Source: Rhyacophila brunnea (lineage: Eukaryota; Arthropoda; Insecta; Trichoptera; Rhyacophilidae). Taken from it: 64,000 nt of DNA. The notes beneath the pieces are model-generated. The model was not told the origin of the DNA. It was given only the letters and a program-made list of their open reading frames with translations, and did not search any database. The stretch is taken from the NCBI GenBank assembly GCA_022495005.1, contig JAGYXB010001055.1:62001-126000 (forward strand), in the 5' to 3' direction. The translations under genes were made by a program, and so were the position numbers. Positions within the stretch are counted from its first letter, which is position 1. Every line of letters starts with the position of its first letter. Below, one piece after another: positions 46,907 to 58,466 of the stretch.

Positions 46907-48619
46907 TATATTCGTAGTTTTTTAATAATATTTTAATCAAAACTCATTAAAAATATTAAATTATAATATCATAGAGACTATAGGATTTTTTTTTAAGTTT
47001 TACATTTTTGTATTTATAAAATTTTACCTATATACGTCCACGACAAAATTCAGTCGGTACCATAATAAGGTCTAATTGACACTTTCGTAACTGCTTATTT
47101 AAATCTTTTTTTGATTTTAATGTGAAAGACATGACAAAGATATACTAAATGAATATTCGACCTTTATAAGTCACGTTGACCCTTAAAATAAGTAAGATTA
47201 CCAATGGTAATGCATACAAGTTATTTTCCTTTGCGACAATTATTTTAAAAGAGGGTGATGAATTGTCTCAAACTACCGTACTTGATATACCATATCTTTG
47301 GGGACCTGCGCTGCCAAGAAGTTTGATAAACACTGTCCCAAATTATATAGGTACAAAGTGTCACCCCATGATGTCTGTTGGCGTTCCCGTACGCCCCAAT
47401 ACGTCATTCAATTGAGATCACTTGGGGATGAAAGAGCCGTCATACAAGATTAGCGGGCCCGGATTAATTATTATCGTCTAAGCCTCTAAGCTGTGGAAAC
47501 AAAACATCCCTTCACGCGAGGCCCTCGATCTACACCAGACACATCTACTTAAAGAGGTGTTTAAAAGCTCTTGCGAAAGTTGTGTGATCCAATTTCGTGC
47601 CACGTGAATGTGTGTGTAGTACCTACAGTAATAATATTTCAACCAACGACTCAGAAGTACTTCATATTATATATAATTAAATGTATGGAATAAATTGTGT
47701 ACTTAATTCAAGCACGTACCTGATTATTTTATTTTTTGTTCAATACTGAATATAGATAATATTCAATAATGTTTGATTCTTTAGTATGGAAAATAAAGCA
47801 TTTTAAAAAAACATACATACTACAAAAAAAACTTGAAAAAGTGGGACTAACCTCATATCTTTCAAATTCTAATGGATTCAAGCTCTGTACTATTCCATTT
47901 AAGTCGTTTTCTGCGACCCGGGTTTCGCCTTTCGGCATATTCAGGCGTCTTGTACACTCACCTAGTCAGAGGTCACAAAAAATACAATAAACAAATTATG
48001 AATAGTTGAAGTGTCAGTAAAAATCCTAATTAGTAAAAAACCTATCTTATTAATAACAATACACTCGATAGCATATTATTATAATAAATCGTCAAAACCT
48101 AATAATAGATCATTATTCTTTATAAACAATAAAAATAAAGCTGTTTTTCATCAAAAATTTTGATGTTTGTTTTATCCTCTTATTTCTGAGTGGTTAAGTA
48201 ATACGAGAGTTAAGTAATATAAAGTCACATTGTATTTTAGTTTATATGAAACACATGTTAGAGATTCGTGTTGTTATTGCAGGCATTATAAATACTCATT
48301 ATTATACTGTACAGTCTACAATATTTGACGGTATCACATTATGTTTGTATGAACCAATGCCAAAGCTAACAGCAGGTAAACTATTTAATACTTAATTCTA
48401 TAGTAACCAAGGAGTCGTAAGTTGAAACCTACTAGCCTTTTTGTATTATGACACCTGACAGTAATTCAATAAAAATGTAAAATAGTTAAATTTGGGAACA
48501 ATAGAGAATGTAATGTCCTCTATCTTGGCAGCATTGAATACATTATTCATAAAGTGATAAATGAAATCGAAGACATTAAAGTGCCGTTTCGATTTGGATA
48601 ATCTGAATTTTAAGTCAAC
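46907..48619. other. Stretch with GC-richer noncoding block
   Basis: The segment at about 47330-47625 is GC-richer (GCGTTCCCGTACGCCCC, TTAGCGGGCCCGGATT) with no long open frame beyond the 79 codons at 47176-47415, which has no family motif. No repeat was matched. Confidence 0.4.
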
Positions 48620-48775
48620 ATCGTCATCAGCCTGGGTCGGTACCCTAGTTCCCTCCTTTCTTCCCAGTTCCTAGTAAGATCTTATCTACCATATTTTGTA
48701 CGACGGCATTTGCCCAGCGGTTGTCTACTCGCCGAGCGGCATTTATCGAGTCCATTGCCATTTCATCTGCTTAGT
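48620..48775 (-). mobile_element. RTE-like LINE fragment, minus strand
   Basis: The minus strand reads KWQW, then after a small deletion INAARRVDNRWANAVV. This matches the K-W-x-W-A-G-H-I-A-R-R-x-D-N-R-W block widely seen in insect LINE proteins. The fragment is GC-rich relative to its flanks and ends in a GATGACGATG-type tail. Confidence 0.55.
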
Positions 48776-50254
48776 AACATATATCACATCACGTATTCTT
48801 GTCTCTTCCTTATCCATTGATTTATTTTGTGGACTTTTCTCGTTATGCATTATTTTAAGTAGGTAATGATGGTTTTTATCATAAAAAACTTTTTTCTACT
48901 TATAACAGAAGGCACTATGCCATGTGCTAGGATGTAACCTACAAATATTAGCCTCTATAACTACTTTTCATTCTCGTATAAAAAATCTATCTCCGTGGAA
49001 GAACGTTTTTTATAATTAACTTTTATGCTATAAATACTAAAATATCTTGAAAAGGATAGATTTTTTTTATTTATTAAAGCGTTAGATAGAAAGGATAATA
49101 TGATTACATAGAGAATTACCATATAAACAATAATAACATTAAAAAATTAAAACGAACATTACACTGAATAACGGTGTAATATTATAAAATAATATTTATA
49201 AAACTCTAAATTAATATTGGAAGTGACCCCCAGTATATAAAATATTTCCTTCAGTTCCATGGATACCTTATATGTACCAAAACAGCGACTGCATTCCTTT
49301 TTTGATGTCTATGCTGTCTCGTGTACTCAGTTGAGCAGCACTCACCTGTTTTATCAGTCAATCAACGACCGATCCCAGTCTTCACTGTCTTCAAACAGAA
49401 AAACAACGCCATGCATTGGTGGTAGACAGTACCTATTATTTAAAATAATATTAATTAATCATTCCATAAACAAATAAAAATCTAATCGCATTTAACATTA
49501 ATCCCCCATCATTCTGACGAAAAGTAATGTGTTTTAATATTTTTTATGATTATTGTTTATTAACCATTAGCTAAACCTTTTTCAGATAATAGAAAAGGTT
49601 GCGGGGATGAAATCAATGACCTGAATGAACTTATAGTGTAATTATTTATACACAGCTTTCTGCATTCTAATTCGATGCTTTTCCAATATACATGGAGGTA
49701 AATGGGTTGAAAGTCAATTTTGTAATGGAAATGGAAGAATCATAATATTGTTGATATACAATAAAAATAGAGTAGATAACTTATCTGTTAAATAAATAAT
49801 AGTGCTTATGAATCATACTAAAAATATATTAAATGTATTTTCACAATGTGTGACATTGTGTCTTTCTACAAATAATCGACAGACAACACTATAAAGTGAT
49901 TAATTTATATACTTGTATGAATTTAATAATAAATAAAACATATTTATAGTGAAAGCAACTTTGAGCTGAATATTTACAACTGTTTAATGCTTTTTAAAAA
50001 ATTAAAATATTACATCACTTTTTTCTTGTAATGAAATAAAACGTTTGCTATTTCATAAAATACACTTTTCGTTATATATTTTTTTAATAACATTTGAATA
50101 GAAAATGATAGTATTAATAAAATAAATGGATAATAAAATTTTTGTGCTTTATTTTAATGTGTAGTCTTTCGATCCAACACTATAATATAGAAGATAATGG
50201 AAACTTTCTAAAAATGTACTTAATTGCATTCCTCAGTTCAAAACAGGGCTGTGA
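48776..50254. other. AT-rich stretch without recognised feature
   Basis: The 72-codon open frame at 49259-49477 has no recognisable motif, and no repeat was matched. Confidence 0.45.
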
Positions 50255-50410
50255 GTGTGTCGATTAGTTAAGCCCCATATCAGTTGAAGTACGACTTTAA
50301 GGTGGAGACGGTTCAGAAAAAAATGTTTTAAACTTCTTTACTTGAGGCCGTATGGATACTATCCTTGGTTGTATACAACTGACCTTCTTTTATGTATGTT
50401 TTAAGGAAAC
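50255..50410 (+). mobile_element. Jockey/CR1-like LINE fragment
   Basis: ATATCAGTTGAAGTACG, then KLLYLRPYGYYPWLYTTDLL matches the HQLKYGLMVERVQKxFLRxLYxxLYG block of the copy at 40685. Both the 5' side and the C-terminal part are missing. Confidence 0.65.
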
Positions 50411-50501
50411 TCGGCCCGCACTCCTTCTACTTTCTTGACTTTCTTGACTCAACTTGACGAATTGTATTATTTACTCTTATTACTTACTTTTTTCTTGTGT
50501 A

Positions 50502-50756
50502 GTATGTTTTTTTTAGAGATTTGTTTTTCGAATTGGTAAAACTTTTTCCAGCGACCACCAATTTGACAGCTAACAGCAGATTCGTGCTCAGTTTGGTTTT
50601 CCATTTCAGTTCTATACCCAGCACGGTAAGTTTTGCAAACTACAATTTGCAAGCGTTATTCTGGCGTAAGTCTAATTCATGGTGAAATCAGCTGTCAACT
50701 TGACTTTCGCTGGAAAAGTGTTGCCAATTAGAAAAACGAACCTATAAAAAACACTC
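50502..50756. mobile_element. TA-flanked MITE with about 65-bp inverted arms
   Basis: The left arm (GTTTTTCGAATTGG, CTTTTTCCAGCGA, TTGACAGCT) is inverted at the right (AGCTGTCAACTTGACTTTCG, TCGCTGGAAAAG, CCAATTAGAAAAAC). TA dinucleotides lie at 50500-50501 and 50757-50758. The 61-codon minus open frame spanning it is incidental. Confidence 0.72.
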
Positions 50757-50892
50757 TATATTATATTTCATGTCTGTTTTGAATGTCTTGAACTTAATCT
50801 TTGTAATGACCATTCATGTTAATTTCATAAGTGAATTCAACTCAAATTGAATTAATTTTATTTATTTAATTCAACGAATATTATATTTATGT

Positions 50893-51338
50893 ATTTTCTG
50901 CTGCTTTACGGTAGCGAATCATGGCACCTTACGAAGGCTCAGAGCAACCGTATACTGAGCTTCGAAAACAGATGTTTGCGATGGATACTGGGTGTGCGGT
51001 GGGTGGTATGACTTTAGGAGCAACTAGGAAATAAGAAAACGCACCAAGCAGCCTCTCATTACGCTAAGAGTGAAGAGGCGACGTTGGACCTGGCTCGACC
51101 ACGTGCTGCGGATGCCAGAAGAGAACATCAATCTAGCTTGCCCTTTTCTTTAAGCCAACCGGATTCGGACGTCCTGGAAGGCCGCTAATCACTAGATATA
51201 GAGTGTATACGGTGAAGCTACGGGATGCTGGTTTGACCTGGAACAAAGCAAAAAGACTGGCGAGTGACAGGGATTCTTGGAGGCGCCTCGTGGTGTTCAT
51301 ATGCTCCATCTAAGATGCGGATATGGCCTAAGAAGATT
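50893..51338 (+). mobile_element. RTE-like LINE 3' end (family C), plus strand
   Basis: The frame LLLYGSESWHLTKAQSNRIL, then SFENRCLRWILGVR is the conserved L-L-Y-G-x-E-x-W region. Frame-shifted blocks equivalent to RRRWTWLDHVLRMPEENINL and KLRDAGLTWNKAKRLASDRD follow, with the tail ATGGCCTAAGAAGATTT. It is close to the minus copy at 39731, and more distant from the intact-frame copy at 52015. Confidence 0.8.
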
Positions 51339-52014
51339 TTTTATTTGAAAATTGAACCTTGCAATTATGTAAGATAGGGAAATTTGTATTTTTAAGACAT
51401 AATTAATAAGTAATTAATCATTCTCAGAAATGTATTAGCAAAACAATTGAACTTTTGACGGATACTGTGTGTGTTTCTGTAAATGTAAAGACTTCGCGAG
51501 CATGTTGAGAAAATCGTCGTATCTGTAAGCAAACTTAACACGGCGTCGGATGATTAATTCTATTGGCTGAAATAAACTAAAGGAAAGCTTAATGAAACTT
51601 CGCATATAAAGGACATCCAACAAAAAGATTGTTCCCAATAGACGTCTCACAAAAGTATCAGAGATATATTTCCGTTCTATTAGTGCGTTAATTGAAGCGG
51701 AATTAATCTTTTTATCGGGACAGTTTTCTTCGCTTTTCTTATTATGTACCTACAAAAGAGGATAGTGATGTCGATTTCTTTATAAGTAGATTTAGTCGAA
51801 TATTTATTGCTACTTAAAGATACATACCTTGTCTCACAAAGGCGAACGAAACCGATCCACTTATATTTAATAAATGTGAAATCAGTACGATAAAATTTGC
51901 GTTTTATTTAAACAAATAATGGTTACCTACATTTTACGATATTAATCAATAGAACATAATATAATAATTGCCAGTGCTATAAAGGAAGGTCGCATGAAGG
52001 TCGCATGAAGGTCA
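51339..52014. other. AT-rich stretch without recognised feature
   Basis: A tandem 11-bp word GAAGGTCGCAT occurs just before the next LINE piece (about 51985-52008). Nothing else was matched. Confidence 0.5.
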
Positions 52015-52526
52015 ATGCTGTATTCTGTGACGATCAAATGTCGCTTGTTCAACGCGTGCGTGCTACCTGTGCTCCTGTATGGCTGTGAGACATGGCATCT
52101 TACTAATCTTCAAAGGTCTCGGCTTTTGAGCTTTGAGAATCGATGTCTCCGCCGAATCTTAGATATACATTGGTACGACCGCGTTACAAACACCCAGGTT
52201 CGTGAGCGGACAAAGCAGCCTTCGGTGATCGAGGTAATCACGAAGAGACGCTTTACGTGGCTGGTACATGTGTTCCGGATACCGCCAATGAATGCGACAC
52301 TTGGTACCCTTGAGGCACAGTCTCAAGGGTTCCATCGTGGCCGGCCCTCCGTCACCCTGCAGCGGTGCTACAAAAGTGATCTACGCGTTGCAGGTCTGGC
52401 ATGGCGGGAGGCGCAAGAGTTGGCTCGAGGGAGGTGGCGCGAACTTGTGCTTACTCAGTGCCCCAATGCTGGGTTGTGACAGGGTGAAAGAAGGAGAAGA
52501 AAAAAAAAGATGAAGGAAGGGGATTA
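52015..52526 (+). mobile_element. RTE-like LINE 3' end with intact 154-codon frame
   Basis: The open frame runs from 52015 to the stop at 52479 without interruption. It contains TIKCRLFNACVLPVLLYGCE, TWHLTNLQRSRLLSFENRC, RRILDIHWYDRVTNTQV, KRRFTWLVHVFRIP and DLRVAGLAWREAQELARGRW. These are the ordered C-terminal blocks after the polymerase domain of an insect endonuclease-reverse transcriptase. A purine-rich tail (GAAGGAGAAGAAAAAAAAAG) follows to about 52526. The lack of stops suggests a young insertion. The polymerase active site is not included, so the first ATG is not a real start. Confidence 0.85.
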
Positions 52527-55059
52527 ATAATAGGTACCTACCTAGTATATATATATAATATGAGAAAGGGACAACTGGCAAATTTTAATTTTAGAATAAA
52601 ATTCAGAAATCCTCAATCTTATTACTCATTTTATCTAGTTAGTGGCGATAATTTAAGTGTACTGTTCTATCTGGTTCATTGTTCGGAGAGGTAAGGTGAT
52701 CCGAGGAATTCCCGGCACTAACCTTGTTGATGGTGAGTAGATGAAGTCCGGTACTCTTAGCCCCCCAATCACTCACGCTTTTTCACGGTTATATCACGTC
52801 ACTCGTGGGGTCACGGTCTGCACAAGTGCCCGGTCACCGTGTAGTTTTGTTGTTTATGTGTCTGTCATTTATTTTTGATTTAATGTTTAATTGTTTATTG
52901 TTATTATTGTTTCTGTCGATATGGTATAGTTGACTTAAGGGATTGAACAGTCAGTTTTACTGTAATTTGGAAATTTACACATATTTTCAGTCTTGTGTTA
53001 CATAGCTCATTTTTTCTCCTCTTGCCCTATAGCTTTGACAATAATAATTCTAGTATAGTATTTACTATAATCATTGCGAATGAGTTCATATTATATGTAG
53101 GTACACTTGAATGCATATAAATGTACACTTAAATATTGATATCCATTACTTGCTTGATAAAATTTACTATTGAAATGAACAACGTAGCATAGATATTGCA
53201 TATTATGTTTTATAATATCCAGTTAAATTAATTTAATAAAATTATCATAAATGACCACGAGGAAACGTGTTGTGTAAATTAAAAATAATGTGGCGGGAAA
53301 AAAGGGATTTATATCCACCAATTCATAAATATATAATTTTGGTTTATAATCCTGTCCTCGAGCTATATATATATACTGTTTAAATAACATGTATGTACAC
53401 AGTTTAAGTAACAAAATACATAGGTATGATATATGATAATATGTAGGTATATGAGCTAAAAAATATATAAGCTATAAATTTCATTCAAATTCTATGACGC
53501 TCGCATTTTCCTTGGGCAGATAGCAAGCAATAAAGAGTAAATATTTTCTCGGTGATCTCCGCATCAATTTATTTATCTAGTATGGGGCTCTTGGCTATTT
53601 TTCGCCAGAATTTTCATTGACAGGATTTTCCATCAGGACACAAGAGCAAAAATTGTTCAATATAACACCATCAAATCATATTTTTGCGATACGTCTTCGC
53701 CATTTTTGTTTATTCAACCATATACGAAAGCCATATTTCACATCATAGACATAAACTTTTATAGATCTGTTCATTGAAAGTGATCTATAAAATGACAATA
53801 ATAATTAACGAATCAATCGGACTTTTTATTACCTACCTCTTAATTTACCGAAATTATTAATGAATTTACTATCAAATGAATAGATGACAATAGCAAAAAA
53901 TGTAATTTAAATAATATTAGTAGATACTATGGCAATGTTTTGTTAAAAATTAGCCTTTTTATATCTGTGTGCGAAAGGAAAAGGGCGATAAGTTGAAAAT
54001 CGGTACTTTTCAGGAGAGGCAAAACAAAATTTACGTTTTTGAGAATATTCTTAAAATTGTAATTAAACCGAAAATATAATTTTTTTTGGATTTTTTTTTT
54101 TGCACTTGACTATTAAAATTGATATACTATGGTATAAATATATGAGATTTTCAAAAGTAATAGATTTTACTATTTTTTTTACATATCCCTTTCTTCCTTT
54201 CGTATTTTTTAACAAAAAATATAAATTGAAGACTCATCTCTTTTGACATGTAGGTACAAAATATGTGATTTTATTATTGTTTTATCATTTAGTGACAATT
54301 TAAATTATTTTCCCCCTCCAGACGAAGCATATGGATTATTATAATGTCAATCATGTAATCTGGCATTTATTATTTCAGACGTAAGATGTAATAGTTTAGT
54401 ACTTTCATATTTTCAAATAAATATGTAGATCTAAAATATGAATAAAAAATGTTGATATATTATATCAACATTGATTTTTTTACATTACCAACATTTGACA
54501 TATTATAACAAAATATATGAGGTTATTAGTTTCAAAGTTGGTTATCTCCATTTATATATAATATATATATATATACATATTGGATCCGATTCTATAAGCA
54601 TTTTTCCAATGATATTCCTAAACTATTAAATCCAACTCCCTTTTTTGGTAAAATAGTATTAAACCGGAAATGGATTGAAAATTCGATTATATTCATCAGC
54701 CGCCACTTTTTTTATAAATTTTGCAACCAATTTTAAATGTATTATTATTAATTTGAATTTATTTGCTTTTATCATTAATTTTGCAGCAAACACTGCAAAA
54801 AGAAAATATTCGGTATTTGCAATACTCAGTGTACATACTTGAAGTTTTTTTTACAATTATATCTAAGTAGTGAAATATGGAGTTATCCACCTTTAAAACT
54901 AATAGCATCATGTGTGTGTGTGTTTTTGTTAGTTATTTTAATTGATTTGTTGCGTCTTAATGATACACCAGTTTGCATTCGTCTAGAAATTGTACTGTGT
55001 AATTTAGAAGTTTTAAGATAGGTATACAATAATATTTTTAACAGTAAGAATGTATTTAT
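52527..55059. other. AT-rich stretch with a short palindrome
   Basis: ATGTTGATATATTATATCAA (54449-54468, palindrome to 54471) is a perfect inverted repeat around one T. TA-rich runs lie near 52547-52558 and 54553-54573, and a short (TG)n near 54912-54922. A GC-richer block at about 52690-52840 encodes nothing recognisable. Confidence 0.45.
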
Positions 55060-55372
55060 AATCCAACCTGCCACTGGTAATGCCAATTGGGAGGGCGATA
55101 ACTATGTTCAACGAAATTGCTTCGGGTGTTGATATATTCCACCTACGTGAGAATGAGTTTAGGTGGACGTTGTTTAATAAATTATTAAAATAGGGTCTGC
55201 TTAACTCATCCGGTGTTCTTCCTTGTACCTATCTAATTTTTCTACAATCTTTCTCTTTTTTTATGTAATACTGTTTTATATTTCTTTGTTTCTAAATGTC
55301 ATGTTGTGAACGTCTTAAACTTATAATTTGTACCGTCCACAATATGTTAAGAAATAAATAAATTTAATAAAT
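55060..55372 (+). mobile_element. Jockey/CR1-like LINE 3' end with tail
   Basis: NPTCHW and then MPIGRAITMFNEIASGVDIF and HLRENEFRWTLFNKLLK form the last residues of the family seen at 40685. Untranslated sequence with TGTCATGTTGTGAACGTCTT follows (compare TGTCATGTCGTGAACGTTTT at 41284), and a TTTAA-repeat tail near 55355-55378. Confidence 0.75.
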
Positions 55373-55937
55373 TTAATTAATTACGTATTATACGATACGA
55401 TATATTTTAGATTACGCATTTTTAATTGTATAGTAATATTGTATGTATAATATATATTTTTTAATTGTTTATTTGTATCGGTGAAGTTTTGTGAGGAAAA
55501 ACAAAAATATAATAAAATTTATCCTTCATCATTTGTCATTCCACCAACAACATCAACAAATCATAATTCAGTTAAGTATGTAAATATCGATATGTATTCA
55601 TAAATGACAATCACGCTTTGTTTACACAAATCATAACTCATCGTTTGCGCGTAAGTTTACACAAAAGCTTTTTTCCGAAACAATATTATTTCTTGCTAGC
55701 AAGTGAAGTTTGAAATACAAAAACACACTCGATGAGCAGATATAAAGTTTTTTTTATACCTTTGTATATATGCGTACTTATTCTAAATAACGTAAGTACA
55801 ATGAACAGTTTAATTTTCAGTATATTTTAGAAAATTATATATGACTTCATACCTACGTCGTCATATATTTTATAAAAAAAATTGTCTTTTTAATAAAACA
55901 AGAAAATAGTAATAACTATACAATTTCTTTTATTTTG
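55373..55937. other. AT-rich stretch without recognised feature
   Basis: No coding motif or repeat was matched. Confidence 0.45.
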
Positions 55938-56162
55938 TTAACTGTCAATTCATGGTGGAACTGCATTGTATTGTTGTTTTAATTTAATAAAACGCAATTT
56001 TTTTGTAGTACTTATTCCACTTTTAATCAATAGATTAGGACCGATTTCGTCCGCCCCAGAGGGACATTTCCCTCTGAGGCGGACGAAACCGGTCCTAATA
56101 TATTGATTAAAAGTGGAATAAGTACTACAAAATATAGTGTTTTATTAAATTAAAACAACAAT
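55938..56162. repeat. Foldback element, 193-bp near-perfect palindrome
   Basis: The arm at 55970-56064 is inverted at 56069-56162 around a 4-nt centre, with the inner junction CAGAGGGA-cat-TTCCCTCTG. Arms carry TAGTACTTATTCCACTTTTA and GACGAAACCGGTCC-type words and differ at only a handful of positions. The left arm extends outward to TTAACTGTCAATTCATGG at 55938, but the right arm does not. A single arm of the same family lies at 62702-62827 and a partial one at 23900. Confidence 0.88.
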
Positions 56163-56415
56163 AAATAACTATTTACACTTTTCAGTCCAACTTCGTGACT
56201 TCGTGTTACATAATTTAATAGGTACCTCTTTTACCTTAGGCACCAAGCAAAATGATTTAGCTGAGGTATGATTTTATACAAAACTATTACTAGTATCAAA
56301 AACAGTGACACCAAACACCAACACAAGTTTTATCATTAACAGTGAACCAATTAAACGTGTAACCCACTATAAATATTAAGATACATGGGTAAATGAAAAA
56401 CTGGATAATAATATA

Positions 56416-57385
56416 TGTGTCGCTAGATTTCAAAATCAGCCAAGTCCACCTTTAGGTATTTTTGACTTTTTTGTGAATTGCTGAAGAAGTACTACTTTCT
56501 AACATTTCTGCGTTATCGGAATGTGGAACTTATTAATTTTAAATATTCTATACTCGAAATAATATAAACTTTCACTCTTGTGACTGTGTACTTAAGAAAA
56601 CCAAAATCTGTTTTTCTCCTATTCATCCATTATGGACTTTGCTGATTTTGAAATCTAGCGACACTCTCTTCTTGGTCGTGCACTCATGGCTGAGGATCGT
56701 GACCACATTTAAATTTCGCCATCCTTTGAGCGACCAAGACTTTCCATCCTTCTCGATCTTCCGCTTCTCTCAGGACAGAATGGATGGTACCCCCAGTCAG
56801 CTCTTTCACTTGGTCGCTCCATCGCGCAGACGCTCTTCCTCTGCTTCGCCTTCCCTGGAGGCTACCAAAAACTACCAGTCTCTCCAGGTTGTCCGGTCCG
56901 CGCCTGACAACATGTCCAAAAAACTGCAGAATTATTCTCAGACATATCGTCGAGAGCCGTTCCTTTATCTTCAGTCCCTGGATGATTGACTGGTTCGTCC
57001 TGTGCTCCGTCCAAGAAATGCGAAGCATTCGGCGCCAACACCACATCTCAAAGGCATCAATTGCCTTCCGTTCTCTTGCCTTCAGGGTCCACGACTCGAC
57101 TCCGTATAGAAATATCGAGAACACTAATGTTTGCACAAGCATCATTTTTGTGGCAATCGAAATTCCCCGATCCTTCCATATAGTGGTAAGGCGTGTCATC
57201 GCACTTTTTGCAATTTGTGTGCGCCTTCTTATTTCCGCTTCGCATCCGCCCTTTCCACTGATGGTCGATCCAAGATATACAAACTCGTCGACTGTTTCGA
57301 GGTTTTGGAGTGTACTTGGTGTTGGTAGAAGGTTGGCCCGATCAATAACCATTAACTTGGTTTTATTCCTATTCCTAGCGACACA
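56416..57385. mobile_element. TIR MITE (about 250 bp), interrupted by a LINE
   Basis: The left end TGTGTCGCTAGATTTCAAAA, extending to CAAGTCCA, is inverted at 56633-56664 (TGGACTTTGC, TTTTGAAATCTAGCGACAC). The last base lies beyond the LINE insertion, at 57385. The MITE is bounded by TATA on both sides (56412-56415, 57386-57389), so the target duplication is TA or a slightly longer TA-rich word. It has no coding content. Confidence 0.8.
56665..57374 (-). mobile_element. RTE-like LINE family B 3' end, youngest of the nest
   Basis: The minus frame is open without a stop from the 5' truncation point to the stop near 56684. It reads NRNKTKLMVIDRANLLP, then FVYLGSTISGKGGCEAEIRR, SIFLYGVESWTLKARERKAI, DAFEMWCWRRMLRISWTEHR, FFGHVVRRGPDNLERLV, GRRSRGRASARWSDQVKEL and AEDREGWKVLVAQR. 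These are the conserved post-polymerase blocks of insect endonuclease-reverse transcriptases. The 10-bp word CTAGCGACAC flanks it at 56655-56664 and 57375-57384, a target-site duplication inside the MITE's right end. The 3' end is a short TCTTCTTGG (minus CCAAGAAGA) tail. Confidence 0.92.
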
Positions 57386-57900
57386 TATATCATAAAATAA
57401 AAACTATAATTGAGATCGCAAGGAGTGTCTTTCTCAAAATAAGACGCCTCCTTAAGAATCGATAACTTAACCTAGGTCCGAGAATGTGCATGGTACGTTA
57501 TTATGCTTTCTCGATTATTTTCTATGGTATGGAATTATGGACCAAAAGATATCACGGAGAGTTGAAGTTTTCGAGGTGTGGCTGTATAGACGCATCCTCA
57601 AAATTCATTGGACCGACCGGGTGACAAATGTTGAAGTCCTCAATCTAAAGGGAATGGATCAAGAAGTTCTTCGTAGTATCAAAACCAGAAAACTACAGTA
57701 GATACCTAAGCCACATTATGAGAGGACAAAAGTACAGCATTCCCCAACTTGACATCCATGACAGCCACATTTCGTGGCTTAATAACTTCCATTACTGGTA
57801 CGAGTGCAGCTCCACTAAACTGTTCCGGGTAGCAGATAACAAAGCTAAGATTGCCCTGATGGTGGCCTACCTGCACTAGGGGATGGCACAATAAGAAGAA

Positions 57901-58458
57901 GAAAGATTTTATAGAACTTTAGTGAACTAATGTTCGTTTTCGTGGTGTATTTGGAATCAATAAAAACAATTACATGGTGGCCCACATACTTACTATCATT
58001 ATCCATTTTGAAATGTCAATATTTTTTAAATCGTTGTATTTTTTTCGACTTATTTAAAAGGCATGTACGAGTATTTAAGGCCTATTTATTGATAAAGCAC
58101 ACTGGCCATAATCTGATAAATACAGTTTCAAGTCCCATTTGGTACAAATATTTTTTTTCTATAGGTTCTATAAAATATCTGAGGTGTTCCTTATTACGTA
58201 ATGTATATTATATGATTTCAAAGTTATATATTATTTAAAGTATTACGTTTGAATAATTAATAGAATGAATATTATGAAACTAGGGGCTAATATTTCATTA
58301 TGTTTAATATTATATAAATACCTACTGATAAATCACATACCTACTTTCGCACAACTTTGAAGTGATCACTGTATGATAACCGAAATAACTGCCACCCGGA
58401 AACCTATTCATAAAATTTAACATAATTAATATTATATTCATCTACGTTTCAATCATCA
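57901..58458. other. AT-rich stretch without recognised feature
   Basis: The 102-codon open frame at 57930-58238 has no recognisable motif, and no repeat was matched. Confidence 0.45.
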
Positions 58459-58466
58459 GTCATGAG

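Larger units (their letters stand above)
56278..57900 (+). mobile_element. RTE-like LINE family A, split by nested insertions
   Basis: The first part (56278-56413) reads KLLLVSKTVTPNTNT, SEPIKRVTHYKY, a stop and DTWVNEKLDNN. After the insertion the frame resumes at about 57391 with HKIKTIIEIARSVFLKIRRL and VRYYAFSIIFYGMELW. From 57541, in another frame, it continues ISRRVEVFEVWLYRRILKIH and WTDRVTNVEVLNLKG, with decayed blocks to the tail GGGATGGCACAATAAGAAG. The order is that of the related copies at 1063 and 17868. The break falls in the E-K-L-D/I-K-x-x-I-E-x-A-R segment. Several stops and shifts show that this is the oldest layer of the nest. Confidence 0.85.

Noticed and set aside
56784..57395. 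A 203-codon open frame on the plus strand
   Set aside because: It is antisense to the intact family B LINE reading frame and has no family motif of its own.
57930..58238. A 102-codon open frame
   Set aside because: It has AT-rich low-complexity composition and no family motif.
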